From Gautieria morchelliformis (taxonomy: Eukaryota; Basidiomycota; Agaricomycetes; Gomphales; Gomphaceae): a DNA stretch of 64,000 nt. The position numbers and the translations under genes were made by a program. The DNA lies in contig WHVA01000091.1 in assembly GCA_015179125.1 (NCBI GenBank), forward strand, positions 1 to 64,000. The letters are read 5' to 3'. Below the pieces are notes generated by a model. It had not been told where the DNA came from. It searched no databases and worked only from the letters and a program-made list of their open reading frames with translations. Positions 45,240 to 55,962 of this stretch are shown here, piece after piece (within the stretch, counting starts at the first letter, position 1; each line of letters starts with the position of its first letter).

Positions 45240-45595
45240 GTACAACCAGCAGGTGAGTCAGCGGCTCCCGTGCCGATTCAAGACCCGACACAGTCGCTCA
45301 CATCTATTTCTGGATGATTTGGCAACTACTGTAATACACCACTGTTGGTGGCAAATATTCATTGCCCGAGGTCCTTGCTCAACATGACAGGTCGCAAGGC
45401 AAGGTCGGGCTTTGATCGCGGGAAGTCTTTTTGGTCGAGCATGTAGTTCATCGACATCGCCCTGCATACGACATGAGTTAGAGAGGAATATGGGAAGACA
45501 AGAACATACTCCTTGAATTTCTCCAATGTGGGGTTCTTTTCCTCCCATTTAAGAAGCCTTTTGTCAACAAGGTCTCCCAAGTATCCTTGGCGTCG
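45240..45595 (-). other. Spacer with one unrecognised exon, unit 2
   Basis: Counterpart of 39620-40189, shortened by about 120 bp. MGDLVDKRLLKWEEKNPTLE is at 45580 downward. Confidence 0.35.
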
Positions 45596-46116
45596 CTGAT
45601 TCCGAGCACGCTACAAGCACGCTACAGGCCGGCTCTCAGGGGCGGCTCGTCGTCGACAGCGTGATCAACATCGGGCCACACTACGCGCGCACACTGCACG
45701 AGTGGCGCCGTCGCTTCTTGGAGCGCTTCAGCAGTGTCATCGTGCCCGCGCTGATTAAAGAGTATTCGGATACCATGGGGGGCGAAAGAGGGCAGAAGGA
45801 AATAGAAGTGTTCAAGCGCAAGTGGATTTGTGAGTGCCATTACTCGGCTGCGTCTACCGTACGATGTTTTTAATCGCGTATGCGCTGTTGCAGACTACTA
45901 GTGAGTTTTTTAGGTTTACCCTCTTTGTGTGCGCTCAGGCACCCCCGAAGTTGTTATTGTGAAGTTGGGTTTACGACGCGCACGCTGGGCGGTGAGTCAT
46001 TGAATATCTGCATAGTGTATGCTGTGCGTGGATTTACCGCATACATTCGCTTTCTAGACCATATCGTCACCTTCACACGAGAAGGGAACACGGCGTATGG
46101 GTGTAACGTATTATGA
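45596..46116 (+). pseudogene. Cyclopropane-fatty-acyl-phospholipid synthase-like 3' fragment (unit 2)
   Basis: The NIGPHYARTLHEWRRRFLER exon stays open to KRKWI here, better preserved than in unit 1. CYCEVGFTTRTLGG and DHIVTFTREGNTAYGC follow, each after preserved GT-AG intervals. Near 46108 one extra T changes the last codons. Confidence 0.55.
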
Positions 46117-46574
46117 CTAGAGGGGCGAGGACGGTTATCTTCACTCTGGGCGAACTACATACAAATTTAAACATGAATTTGAATTTCACAGTCGGTATCT
46201 ACATCTACACGCAGAGTCACTTTTTACTGGCCGCGTATGTTTGTGAAATGCTCTGGAGCTGTGCATGGGGAATATATATGTTACTTTGAACCATCTTTTG
46301 TTCCACTCTCGTTTTAACCACTTTGATTCTGTAGCAGGCCCTGTCAAGCCTTGTGGTGGTGCTGCCCTAGCAATGAAGATCAAAATATCAATGCTTGGAC
46401 ACAATCATGAAACCGAAACACTTGCAGCCTTGGTCTGCGCCTCATCACAGCTCTCTACCTTGGTACCCTTTCTTAATAGAATTTCGTTACCCTGGTGTTT
46501 ATACTTCCAGGGAGCTATGAGATAGGCATATTCTTTTCTCTGTGCTCTGTTAATTGTTATTATCCAATGACTTA

Positions 46575-46632
46575 CAGCGTTTTCAAAAAACCTTGACGCG
46601 GCGCGCTTTTTTTTTTTTTTCTCAGAGGCGCC
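46575..46632 (+). repeat. Left terminal inverted repeat of the mariner element
   Basis: 58 bp: CAGCGTTTTCAAAAAACC, then CTTGACGCGG, CGCGC, 14 T, CTCAGAGGCGC-type end. The right copy has 13 T. Confidence 0.9.
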
Positions 46633-46651
46633 CGTGCTGCTGCGACTGGCA

Positions 46652-47768
46652 ATGGGGTATCGACGTATCAGCCCTGACCTCAAGCAGCGAGCACTATGGC
46701 TGCTTCATAACGGTTATATTATGGAAGAGGTGGGTATTATCCTCAATGTCTCAAAGAGCAGCATGACTCGGTGGGCACAAAACCTCGAAGTTTACGGCAA
46801 CGTCGTTCCACCACACAATCCTCTCCAAGGCCGACCTCGTGCTTTGAATACCGCACAGATGCATGCCCTAATTGATCTAGTTCAGAATGCCCCAGAAATG
46901 TTTCTGGATGAACTGCAGGACTGGCTTGCGCTAGAGCACGACATCCTCGTGGCTATAACAACTCTTCACTATGCAATCCAGAATGCCGGCCTCTCCTACA
47001 AGTTACTGAGACGACGGGCCGCGGAACGAGATGAGGTTGGACGAGCACAATGGATGGAAGAGGTGCAAACTCATTTTGTGGCCAGTCAGTTTGTATGGAC
47101 GGACAAATCAAGCAAGGATGATCGTACTATCTACCGACATTACGGTCGCTCGGCACTTGGACAACGGGCGACTATAAACAGTAAATTTGTCCGAGGGGAG
47201 CGCTATTCCCTCTTGCCAGCACTGACTATCGATGGGTATATCGCAATACGTGTCGTACCTGAATCAGTGAACGGGTCAGAGTTCTTCGATTTCATCGTTG
47301 AGGATGTAGTGGGTCCCTTGTTATCTCATAGAGCTAGCTCCAATGAACCTTTTGTCCTAGCTCCCACAGATGAACGCGTACCCAGGCGATCGGAGCATAC
47401 TCGTGATGGACAATTGTGCTATTCACAAGAGTCACGCACTTCGTGAGGTTGTGGAAGCTCAAGGTGTGTTGGCTACTGCAGTGTATTATCTAACTGACGT
47501 TCGTTATAGGTTGCGTCATACGGTTTTTACCACCATACTCACCAGATTTCAATCCGATTGAGGAGAGTTTCAGCTCAGGTACGCTGTCCTCAGCGCGTTG
47601 TGAGCCATCTGTTTGCTCATTCATTTGTCAGTAAAGGCCTGGTTACGGCGGCACTGGAAGCAGGCTCATGATCATGAACAACCGGAGATCATGCTATTAG
47701 AGGCCTGTGGACAGGTAACCGCAGAGAAGGCACGGGGATGGATACAACACTCGGGGTATAATAATTAG
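46652..47768 (+). CDS. Tc1/mariner-type DD34E transposase
   Basis: Exons 46652-47305, 47370-47463, 47510-47578 and 47632-47768 (introns of 64, 46 and 53 nt with CTAAC-type branch sites) give 317 aa. The N-terminal ~120 residues form a helix-turn-helix (NGYIMEEVGIILNVSKSSMTRW). The catalytic triad is D151 (VWTDKS), D232 (LVMDNCAIH) and E267 (FNPIEE); exactly 34 residues separate the last two, the Tc1 pattern, which supports the splice model. The alternative donor at 47309 adds one Val. The ATG at 46652 is the first in frame after the left repeat. Nothing is missing, so the protein may be active. Confidence 0.88.
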
Positions 47769-47836
47769 CAAGTGGGATAGATCTCATTCATTTTGCTATG
47801 TACTTTTGTAGCTATGCGTGCATGAGTGTAGCCACA

Positions 47837-49655
47837 TCAAGCGTTGCGTTTTGTATCTTTCCGGAACTTCTTATCCGCTTTGAGCACCCTCTGCCACTCG
47901 AAGTACTTGAATCCGGCATGTTCATATGCTGTGCGTGGCGTACCTTCCAGGTTGTCACCAGGCACGAACCCGAGGTTCTCAAGCTTGCTCTTGACGTTTT
48001 CGTCATGCCCACATGCCTGACAATAGTCATCGAGGTCACATCCGGGGGGTGGGGAAGAAGATGGCTGTGCATAGAAGTCTTGGGTGTCCATGTGCATCAT
48101 TCCCGTTCCAGGTGGTCCAGCTCGGAGTGGTGGAGGGCTAATATGCATATTAGGTTGGCCATAAAAGGGCATCGATGCATAGCCATGCATCGCCAGGTGT
48201 GCAGGAGACAAAAAGGGATGGCTGAATGGGGATATGGGATAATGGGGATGGTGATATGTCATCAGCTGCCCTCTTCCTGGACCTGCATCCGGTTCTTTGG
48301 ACACAGCAGGTGACGCGGGTGTTTTGGCCGTTTTCAATGGCATTGCGTCTTTGTCCTTGAATAGATTGGAGGTGATAGGTATTGTCTCGTATGTAGTATC
48401 CTTGCGATACTTCCAGGAATTATGAGGACAAGCAATCTCATAATAGATTTTGACGTACAATGGCAGCTGCCCAAACTTTGAGTCGAGGGTTGGTCAAATC
48501 AAAATGCTTGTTCGTGACCCGATAATGGAAACACCGCTTCCCAGGGTGGTCCGTGCATCCATCGAAAGGATATTTGTGTTTCAATTTCTCTACAATTTCA
48601 TCCAATACATCATCAAACTTGCCCTAAGATGCACCATTCAATATGCCACAGCAATGGATGATGTTAGCAGCGGCCTGACCTTTATTTTGCGCGAGTCAGC
48701 CGGATCTTCTGCCGCAAGCACTGGTTCACTCTGTACTCCCCAGGGGCCCGCATTTGCTGCTGTTGCTGACCAGTCCTAGAAAATGCTTGTCAATTATTTG
48801 AGTCATGAGAAGATACAACAGGACGCACAGGCTCCTTTGAGACCACCGGCCGTGGGGCTTTCATGGTGAGAACAATAGTCGGTTGCGTTCCTGTCAATTT
48901 CTTCTTCAGGGACGCAAATGCTGCCGGAGTTGAGAGTGGCAGTTGTGGACAATTGGCCGGCTTGATCCATTTCCAACACAAGGATTGCACATCCAGACCT
49001 TCTTTTGAGGCATGGCATGCCTCGGCAACTGCTTGCAAGAAATCCTCCCATGTTGTGAACACTGTGAACTCCAAAGGGCCGAAGCGAAGTGGCGTCTGTT
49101 TGACCAACTTCTGCTTTCGGTTCACAACCTTGATTAGCGGCTCTTGTTCCACCTCAATAGTACATTCCGCACTGGGATTGTCATCATTATCACTCGATGG
49201 CAATTTGACTGCCTTGCCCGTGTGACGCCTCACAGTTTGAGTTCTAGTCTCCACAGTAGCTGATTCAGTATCACTCTCTTCAAACACGTAGACATCATCA
49301 TTTGGCCTCTTGGTAGAAGTTCTTGGTGTCACTGGGTTTGTTGCACGCGCTGGCGTGACAGTCGGATCCAGCACTGGCTGAGATGGGCGCGTGACGTTAT
49401 CCTTGGCAGTAGCCGGCACCCCTACATTATCCAATGCCTTGATACGTGCTGGGATCTTGATATGCAGCCTGGGTGGACGTACTAGGACATACATAGTGAT
49501 TCAGCCAATATGCCTAGAATTGGGGCAGACTGACCAAAAACTTCATCTATTGCCTTCTCTTCCTCTTCAGTGGAGGGAGGGGGTTGCTCAACCTCACTGT
49601 GATTATCTGAATACGGTGGCGGTGGCCCCGAGGGCTCCAGGTTACCGCTAGACAT
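47837..49655 (-). CDS. Second gene of the mariner element, 535 aa, function unknown
   Basis: Exons 49535-49655, 48829-49481, 48680-48775, 48459-48623 and 47837-48409 join through GT-AG introns (53, 53, 56 and 49 nt) into one open frame from ATG 49655 to a TAA-type stop at 47837. Residues 1-40 are Pro/Glu-rich. Then come a basic/acidic linker with PRTSTKRPNDDVYVFEESD, a folded-looking block (FTTWEDFLQAVAEACHASKE...LCWKWIKPANCPQLPLSTPA), a block GKFDDVLDEIVEKLKHKYPF...LTNPRLKVWAAAI, a His/Pro/Met-rich tract, and a C-terminal helical segment (DLDDYCQACGHD...LENLGFVPGDNL...HAGFKYFEWQRVLKA) that looks SAM-domain-like. Similar multi-copy proteins occur in Agaricomycetes, from memory. It sits wholly inside the inverted repeats, start side 104 bp from the right end. 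Role in transposition, target choice or passenger is open. Confidence 0.75.
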
Positions 49656-49701
49656 TGTGTGGGGGGTTTCTGCTGCTGCTGCTCCAGCGCCTAATGGGCG
49701 T

Positions 49702-49759
49702 GAGCGCCTCTGAGAAAAAAAAAAAAAGCGCGCCGCGTCAAGGTTTTTTGAAAACGCTG
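49702..49759 (-). repeat. Right terminal inverted repeat of the mariner element
   Basis: Reverse complement of 46575-46632 with one T fewer in the T run and ...GGCGCTCACGCCC beyond the match. Confidence 0.9.
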
Positions 49760-49901
49760 TAAACGTGAACTTACGTCGAACAAAGCAGTGTGTTGCCGAC
49801 CATCACGAGTGCAGCTAAGGTGCTGGTGGGGGATCACCGACGACTCGATTAGAGGCCAAGTCCCAGCATCAACCTCCACCCGGACCATCACCCCCACCCT
49901 A

Positions 49902-50305
49902 GTCACTTGGCAAGGGGGACAATAAAGGGTGGGCTTCCGAACAGTGAACCATGGAAAGAGGATGCTGGGTAACGATATAGTCATATTTTAGCGTTCAGGC
50001 CGTACTGTAAGAGATGTACCACGCGGTCATGCCAATAACGAACCAGAATTGCTGATCATGGACAACACGACTCGCAGTCAGGGCCCGCTGCCGAAGCTCA
50101 GTGTCAAAACTATCTGTTATCATAACACCCAGGTGAACACCAGTCCAAGCCTGGAATAAAAGTGTGAGATTCACGAATGTTGTTGATAAGTGCACGAACA
50201 TGAACCATCCAGCGAAACGATTATGACGCTCGAAAATATTGTGAAAGTTGTTTCTGATCTATGGTATGGCGCTGACAGCAACGATCAATATGAACAAGTT
50301 TGTGA
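49902..50305. other. Unassigned stretch
   Basis: Differs from units 1 and 2. A 68-codon minus-strand frame at 49995-50201 has a hydrophobic segment but no recognised family. Confidence 0.35.
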
Positions 50306-50405
50306 TTACTAGCGCCGAAGTCGCCTTAAGGGCGACATCGTTGAAGCACTTCAATGCCTCAAGTGCATGTTGCGACATGAAGTAATTCTACGCGAACCCG
50401 GGCCA
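50306..50405 (+). pseudogene. hAT transposase C-terminal exon, left part (split by Copia-2)
   Basis: Frame RRSRLKGDIVEALQCLKCML, then RHEVILREPGP, resembles the hAT dimerisation (hATC) region. It reads straight on into 56617 when Copia-2 and one GGCCA are removed. Nothing further upstream of this hAT copy is recognised. Confidence 0.7.
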
Positions 50406-50511
50406 TGTTGCAGTATGACGCAGTCGGTCACGTGATCGACCTAATCTAGTGTCTGAGTTCGAAGAGGAACTATACAGTTCTTCCTCTTCGAACTCAGTCC
50501 TGCGTTTAACA
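50406..50511 (+). repeat. Copia-2 5' LTR (106 bp) with a 17-bp hairpin
   Basis: TGTTGCAG...TTTAACA, unusually short. CTGAGTTCGAAGAGGAA (about 50453-50469) pairs perfectly with TTCCTCTTCGAACTCAG (about 50481-50497); the 11-nt loop contains TATACA. Confidence 0.9.
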
Positions 50512-50526
50512 GGTTATGGGCCCCGC
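50512..50526 (+). other. Copia-2 primer binding site
   Basis: GGTTATGGGCCCCGC directly after the LTR, identical to that of Copia-1. Confidence 0.65.
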
Positions 50527-50554
50527 GCTCTGAACGAAGAAGAAAATTATTGTC

Positions 50555-52643
50555 ATGTCAGACTCAGAGACCGAAAAGCACGCGAGAAGCGTTAAGCTTA
50601 CCAGCTCGAACTATAATGTTTGGGCAGTGGCTCTGCAAGGGAAACTCATGACGGTAAATGCCTGGCGGATAATCACCGAAGACCTCAAAAGGCCGGTGGA
50701 TACCACACAGGCAGAAAAGTGGCTACTAAAGCGAGAGGAAGCTGCCGGTATCATCTTGAAATCATTAACTCCAACACAATATGTCCATATCGAGGGGATC
50801 ATGGATGATCCCATCGAGATGTGGAATAGGTTGAGAGCCGCGCACTGATCGCAGGTGGCAAACAGCCGTTTCCATGCTATGCAGAAACTGCTAAGCATAC
50901 GAAAAGATGATGGGGAATCGCTCACAGACTATATTACCCGAATAAATACGGCCACCAACGATCTTGTTTCACTCGCACCGAGCACACTTACCGTCCAAAA
51001 CGTCATCGATGAGATCGGGATACACGCTGCAATCGCCGGACTCGACCACGTCGAATACGGCGCCTTCACATTCACTGCGTTTAGAGCGGTAATATTTGAA
51101 AATGGAACGTTGCCAAATGTCCCTGGGCAGTACACCTATTCGGGCAACAACAGATAGACTGTATATTGCAACCTTAGAATACTCTGAGTAGATAATATAT
51201 ACCGCCCTTTTCAACTGTACGAGCAGCCCCGGAATCCGGATTCCCGGGCAGACCCGTAAGTGTGCCCATGTGGGTCTAACCTCACATCTGAATAGTCAAC
51301 CTCGCGAGGGTATCGGGATTCCCGATCTGTTATGGCCTGGGATAGCCACGAGAAGTGGTTTTGACTCAGAGAAGCTACTAGTCTTGATTAATCTCTCACT
51401 AGTTGGGCAATTATATATGCGTTTCTGACTTAAGCTTATCGTATGATCGAGCTGGGCTGCAAGAATACGTGAGTCACTTGCAATGGTGAAATGAAGGGCT
51501 GGACTTACGTGCTTTCAGGGCCTCCAGATAGTCTGTGATCTTGTCGTGCACGAACCTTCGTTTGACCAGGGGTGGCACCACGTCCGATCCCTCCACGATT
51601 TCTTCCTCCACGCATCCTGCCTGCATTCTCTCCCTCACGATGTCGCTTCGGCTGCGGCTCATCCACATTACCGGTGCTTTCACCCACCATATTTGCGCTG
51701 GCAGCGGCTTCCTTTTCATTTAGGTAAGAATGCTTCTGGTCGACATTGAACGAGGCCCACAGGCGTTGTATATACCCATCGCTCCTCTCGGGGGGGAATG
51801 GCCAAGGATCCATCATGGTAGGTTCCAAGCTAGGTGTTTCTTTCTGTACTAGTGCGGATCGGTAGGTATCGGCCAAATGGCTGCTATTTCAGGAAAAGGT
51901 GCTGTAATATTAATATTTAATATATACTATATCTGTTATTATTCAGAAAATTTAATATATCCTATATCCGTTGGTATATAGAACGATTATAAGCTAGGTA
52001 TGTTTTCGAACAGGCTGGGACAGATGCCCACACGGGGCTCCTTGACCTCTGGATAGCCCAACTAGCCAGTTAATTCCAAAGTTCCATGTAGCCTCAAATG
52101 GAACCCTGTTCAAGAATCCGAGGATGCAGCCTGTCTGACTCTTGAGCAGTCAGTTCCTTATTTTCCGTAAAGTTCGGTTCGCTCCTATTCGGATTTCTAG
52201 ACAGCCGCTCTGTCTACGGCCTTGACAGGTATGTACATAGACCCATTCAGAGACATTCTAGCATTTAAAAATTGTCCCCTTGAACGCAGTGATTGTCCAT
52301 CCTCTTGCTCAGTACCCTCGACCGTGCAGCCATCGCCACAGCCTTCCGGAACGAGGACTTGAAATGCCAGGCCTCCTCAGCATCATCAGCAGCGGCGCTA
52401 TCAACAATCTCCAAAAAAAGGGGAAACGTCGCAACTTGCGCTGTCTGCAAGAAACGAGGTCATACATCGGACCGATGCTGGATAGCACATCCGGAACTCA
52501 AACCACGCCGGGGTGAAGAGGTTGGAGGAAGCAACGGTGCAAATCAAGCGAGGGAGCAAGCCCAGAGCGAAATCACACAGGAACTCGCAGGAAACGCAAG
52601 TCTACGGACTCTATCCCCCTTCCTCCACTGGCAGCGACGCTGA
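50555..52643 (+). pseudogene. Copia-2 gag, interrupted
   Basis: ATG 50555 (MSDSETEKHARSVKLTSSNY, then NVWAV) begins a UBN2-type gag. A TGA at 50846-50848 breaks the frame and it continues in phase to 51072. After the 1219-bp element and one ATT it resumes as LSILLLSTLDRAAIATAF, followed by the zinc knuckle CAVCKKRGHTSDRC near 52440. A shift near 52510-52640 separates it from the protease frame. Confidence 0.85.
51073..52291. mobile_element. 1219-bp CACTG-terminus DNA element in Copia-2 gag
   Basis: Begins CACTGCGTTTA, ends AACGCAGTG, flanked by ATT on both sides (51070-51072, 52292-52294). Removing element plus one ATT restores gag codons (...FTLSILLLS). The 3-bp duplication and CACTG ends indicate EnSpm/CACTA type. 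It carries no transposase, only a 123-codon minus-strand frame (51505-51876, Arg/Gly-rich end) of unknown status, so it is non-autonomous. Confidence 0.88.
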
Positions 52644-55600
52644 CCTGCGTTGGAACACAGATACAGGGGCCACCAGTCATATGACGCCCCACCGTCATTG
52701 GCTGCGAGATTACGAAGCTTACCGCGTACCCATTCGACTAGCCACAAATGAGATCGTATATTCGGTGGGAAGGGGGAAAGTCTTATTCATCCCTGAGATC
52801 GATGGAAAATTAGCACAAAATGTTATTTTCTCCCAAGTCTTACACGTACCTGCGCTGCAAAATAATCTCCTCGCAGTCCTCCATTTAACTACCCAACACA
52901 GATTCACAGTTAACATCGCATCTCATTCTCACAAAATGGACAACTACGCTTCTGTGCAACTGTACAAAATTGGATAGGCTTCTTAACTGGGAATACGATA
53001 TTAAACTCAGTATGCGCACTCGCCACTTCACCGTCCACCATAGATCACCCACTACTACACAAGCGACTTGCCCATATTGGTCGAGCACGCCTGGAGAGAC
53101 TCTTGACAGAGGATATGGCAAATGGAATACATGTAAGCGACAGTGCAGAAGTTCCCCAGATCTGTGAACCCTGCATTGCTGCTAAACAACATCGTCATCC
53201 CTTTCCAAAAAAGAGTACCAACCACACATCCAGGCCACTTGATCTGATCGTCTCTGACGTCCATGGTCCCCTCCCCGTCCGCACACCATCTGGGTATCGA
53301 TACTGGATCACCTTCACGGACGACTGCACAAGGTACAGATGCGCCTACCTCCTTAGAACAAAGGATGAAGCATTTGACGCCTATCGATTGTATGAGGCGA
53401 TGGCAGAGAATCAGACAAATTCCCGAGTGCGACGATTTCGGGACGATAAGGGGGGCGAGTACATCGGTCATAAATGGATGCAGCACTTCCAGTGTCGAGG
53501 CATAATCCACGAACATACAACAAAGGGAACGCCACAGCAAAATGGCATTTCAGAAAGAACCAACCGGACACTTACGGAAGGGATAGTCGCTTTACTGCAG
53601 CAAGCTCGCTTACCAGCATCAATGTGGGGAGAGGCTCTAAAACTACTGATCAGAATTATTAATGCCACCCCAACCTCTGCTCTCCCTGACAAGACAGCCT
53701 ACCAAGCATGGTATGGGTGCAAACCAGACCTAGGAATGCTACGCACTTTTGGTTGCGCCGCATACGTCCACATCCAGAGCAAGGAGAGGGATGGGCTACA
53801 GCCAAAGTCCCATAAATGCATCTATCTTGGTTTCGAGGATGGATACAAAGGATGGCGCTGCTTAGATCCCATCACAAAATGCACCATAATATCCCGCGAC
53901 ATTATCTTCGACAAATCCGATTTCCCAGGCCTCTCTATCACTGCAAATACAAGTGAACCAAATGTTCCCCTACCTACTCTCTTCCCCATCGAGGCCAGTG
54001 CGGCACCGAACATGCAGCCCCCTCCAGACCCTGCCCCACCTGAAGCCGATCCCGACATTGTTGTCCCACCCCCTCCCGAGCTGGTCCCAGACCCAGAACC
54101 CCTCCCACCTGACCCCCCTGCTCCTCCTGACCCACCACGACGATCCAGTCGTTCCACGATCTGCCAGGATTATCGCCAACTCCACGACCCATTCCTCCGA
54201 CCCCGCCCCACCCCAGATCACGACGATCCTGGCCCTGAGGGGGGTGCAGCAGCTAGTGCATCAACCATCCAGGCCCTAGAATTCGTCTACAACGGTTCAA
54301 ACATCTTCAGCAAAAATGAAACCTCACCAGATATCGAATTAGTATTCAACGCAACCATCAAGGATGATCGAGTGCCTAAAACATTTGCTGAAGCGATGCG
54401 ACGCTCGGATGCACCATTGTGGAAAAACTCGACAGATGCAGAGATCCATGCGCTACTAGAAAATGGAACATGGGAGCTTGAAAGATTACCACCTGGAGAA
54501 AAAGTCATTGGCTCACGCTGGGTATTCCAAATTAAACTCCATTCGGATGGATCGCTCGACAAGTACAAGAGCCGCCTGGTTGCGAAAGGTTATACTCAGC
54601 GACCAGGTATTGATTACGATGAAGTGTTTGCCCCCACGACACGATGGGCAGCACTACGCGCGATACTAGCTCAGGGGGCACTTCAAGGGGCACATATTGA
54701 GTCTGTAGACATATCCAACGCATACCTGAATGGAGTCCTAGACGACGATGCATGCATATACATGCAACAGCCAGAAGGCTATCATCAGGGGGGAGCGGAT
54801 TGGGTATGCAGACTAAAAAGGGGGCTCTATGGATTGAAGCAGAGTGGTAGACTGTGGTACGAACGATTGGGAGCAGCCTTAGAAGGCATGGGATTCAAAC
54901 ACCTCCAATCCGACCCAAGTGTTTATATATGGATGACCGATGCGACAAAAGTCATAATCCCTGTTTTTGTCGACGACCTCACTCTAGTATCAGATTCTAA
55001 GCAGGAACTGGATAGAGTGAAGGACGAACTGAGCAAAATCTTCAGGTTGAAGGACCTAGGGCCGACAACCTCACTACTGGGGGTAGAAGTGAAGTATGAT
55101 CGCTCACAGAAGACACTGAAATTATTGCAGAAGCAATATATTCAGGAAATCTTAGAATGATTCCAAATGTCGGATTGCCGACCCGTATTCACACCTATGA
55201 CCCCGGGCCTGCACCTAAACTCTAGTATGGGACCTTCAACTCCAGAAGAGATAGAAGAAATGCAGAACGTACCATATCTGAATGCGGTCGGAGCGCTGAA
55301 TTACCTAACGGTCGCAACGCGCCCCGATATAGCATATGCTGTCGGTCGCCTTGCCCGTTTCAACTCGAACCCAGGACCGACGCATTGGGCAGCGGTGAAG
55401 CATCTCCTGCGCTACCTGCAAGGAACCATCAATCTATCCCTCACCTTTGCACCAGATCCCTCTGCCAAATTGTTCCAGACATGGACGGATGCCGACCATG
55501 GGGGAAACCAGGATAATGGCCGATCGACCTCCGGTTTCGTTACCAAAGTCGGGACTGGAGCTATTAGCTGGGCTAGCAAGTTACAAAATTTTGTTACCTT

Positions 55601-55934
55601 GTCAACAACAGAAGCTGAGTTCATCGCTTCGGTTTTTGCAGGGACGGAGCTTGTATGGCTAAGAAACCTTTTTGGTGAGCTTGGTTCAAAATTGGAGGAA
55701 CCATCTTACCTCTACATCGACAATCAATCTGCGCTTTCCGTCGCTAAAAATCCCGAGCATCATGGGCGAATGAAGCATCTCGACCTCAGGTACTTCTGGT
55801 TGAGAGAGAAGGTCATGCAGAAAATTATTCAAATTGGGTACATACCTACTGGTAGCATGCCAGCGGACCTACTCACGAAGGCGCTGCCTCGCGAATTAGT
55901 AGAGCGCCACCGGCGCACCATGGGTCTGTTCTGA
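52513..55934 (+). pseudogene. Copia-2 pol: protease, integrase, RT, RNase H
   Basis: Protease WNTDTGATSHMTPH near 52650. Pre-integrase region damaged (52975-53100). Long frame 53103-55160 with integrase (SDVHGPL, RFRDDKGGEY, PQQNGISERTNRTL), a Pro-rich linker and RT with FVDDL near 54970. An in-frame TGA at 55158-55160 sits where an Arg codon is expected. RNase H continues in frame to 55934 (TDADHGG, STTEAEF, DNQSALS). Close to intact, but at least three lesions are present. Confidence 0.92.
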
Positions 55935-55962
55935 CCGGCAGAAGGACTGCGTCAGGGGGGTG

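Larger units (their letters stand above)
40729..46150. repeat. Tandem unit 2 (5.4 kb)
   Basis: Same order and orientation of genes as unit 1. Small deletions make it ~230 bp shorter. Confidence 0.9.
46575..49759 (+). mobile_element. Two-gene Tc1/mariner element, 3185 bp
   Basis: Terminal inverted repeats of ~58 bp begin CAGCGTTTTCAAAAAACC, include a 13-14-T run, and match end to end. They are flanked by the TA target duplication (46573-46574, 49760-49761). Units 1 and 2 show the empty site (CCAATGA...TAAACG). Inside are a DD34E transposase gene (+) and a second gene (-) converging on it with 68 bp between their stops. Both are apparently intact. Confidence 0.95.
46151..49901. repeat. Tandem unit 3 (partial), split by the mariner element
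   Basis: 46151-46574 and 49760-49901 together match the first ~560 bp of units 1 and 2 (end of the unrecognised minus-strand gene). Homology stops at 49901. The insertion lies inside the 48-nt intron of that gene. Confidence 0.9.
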
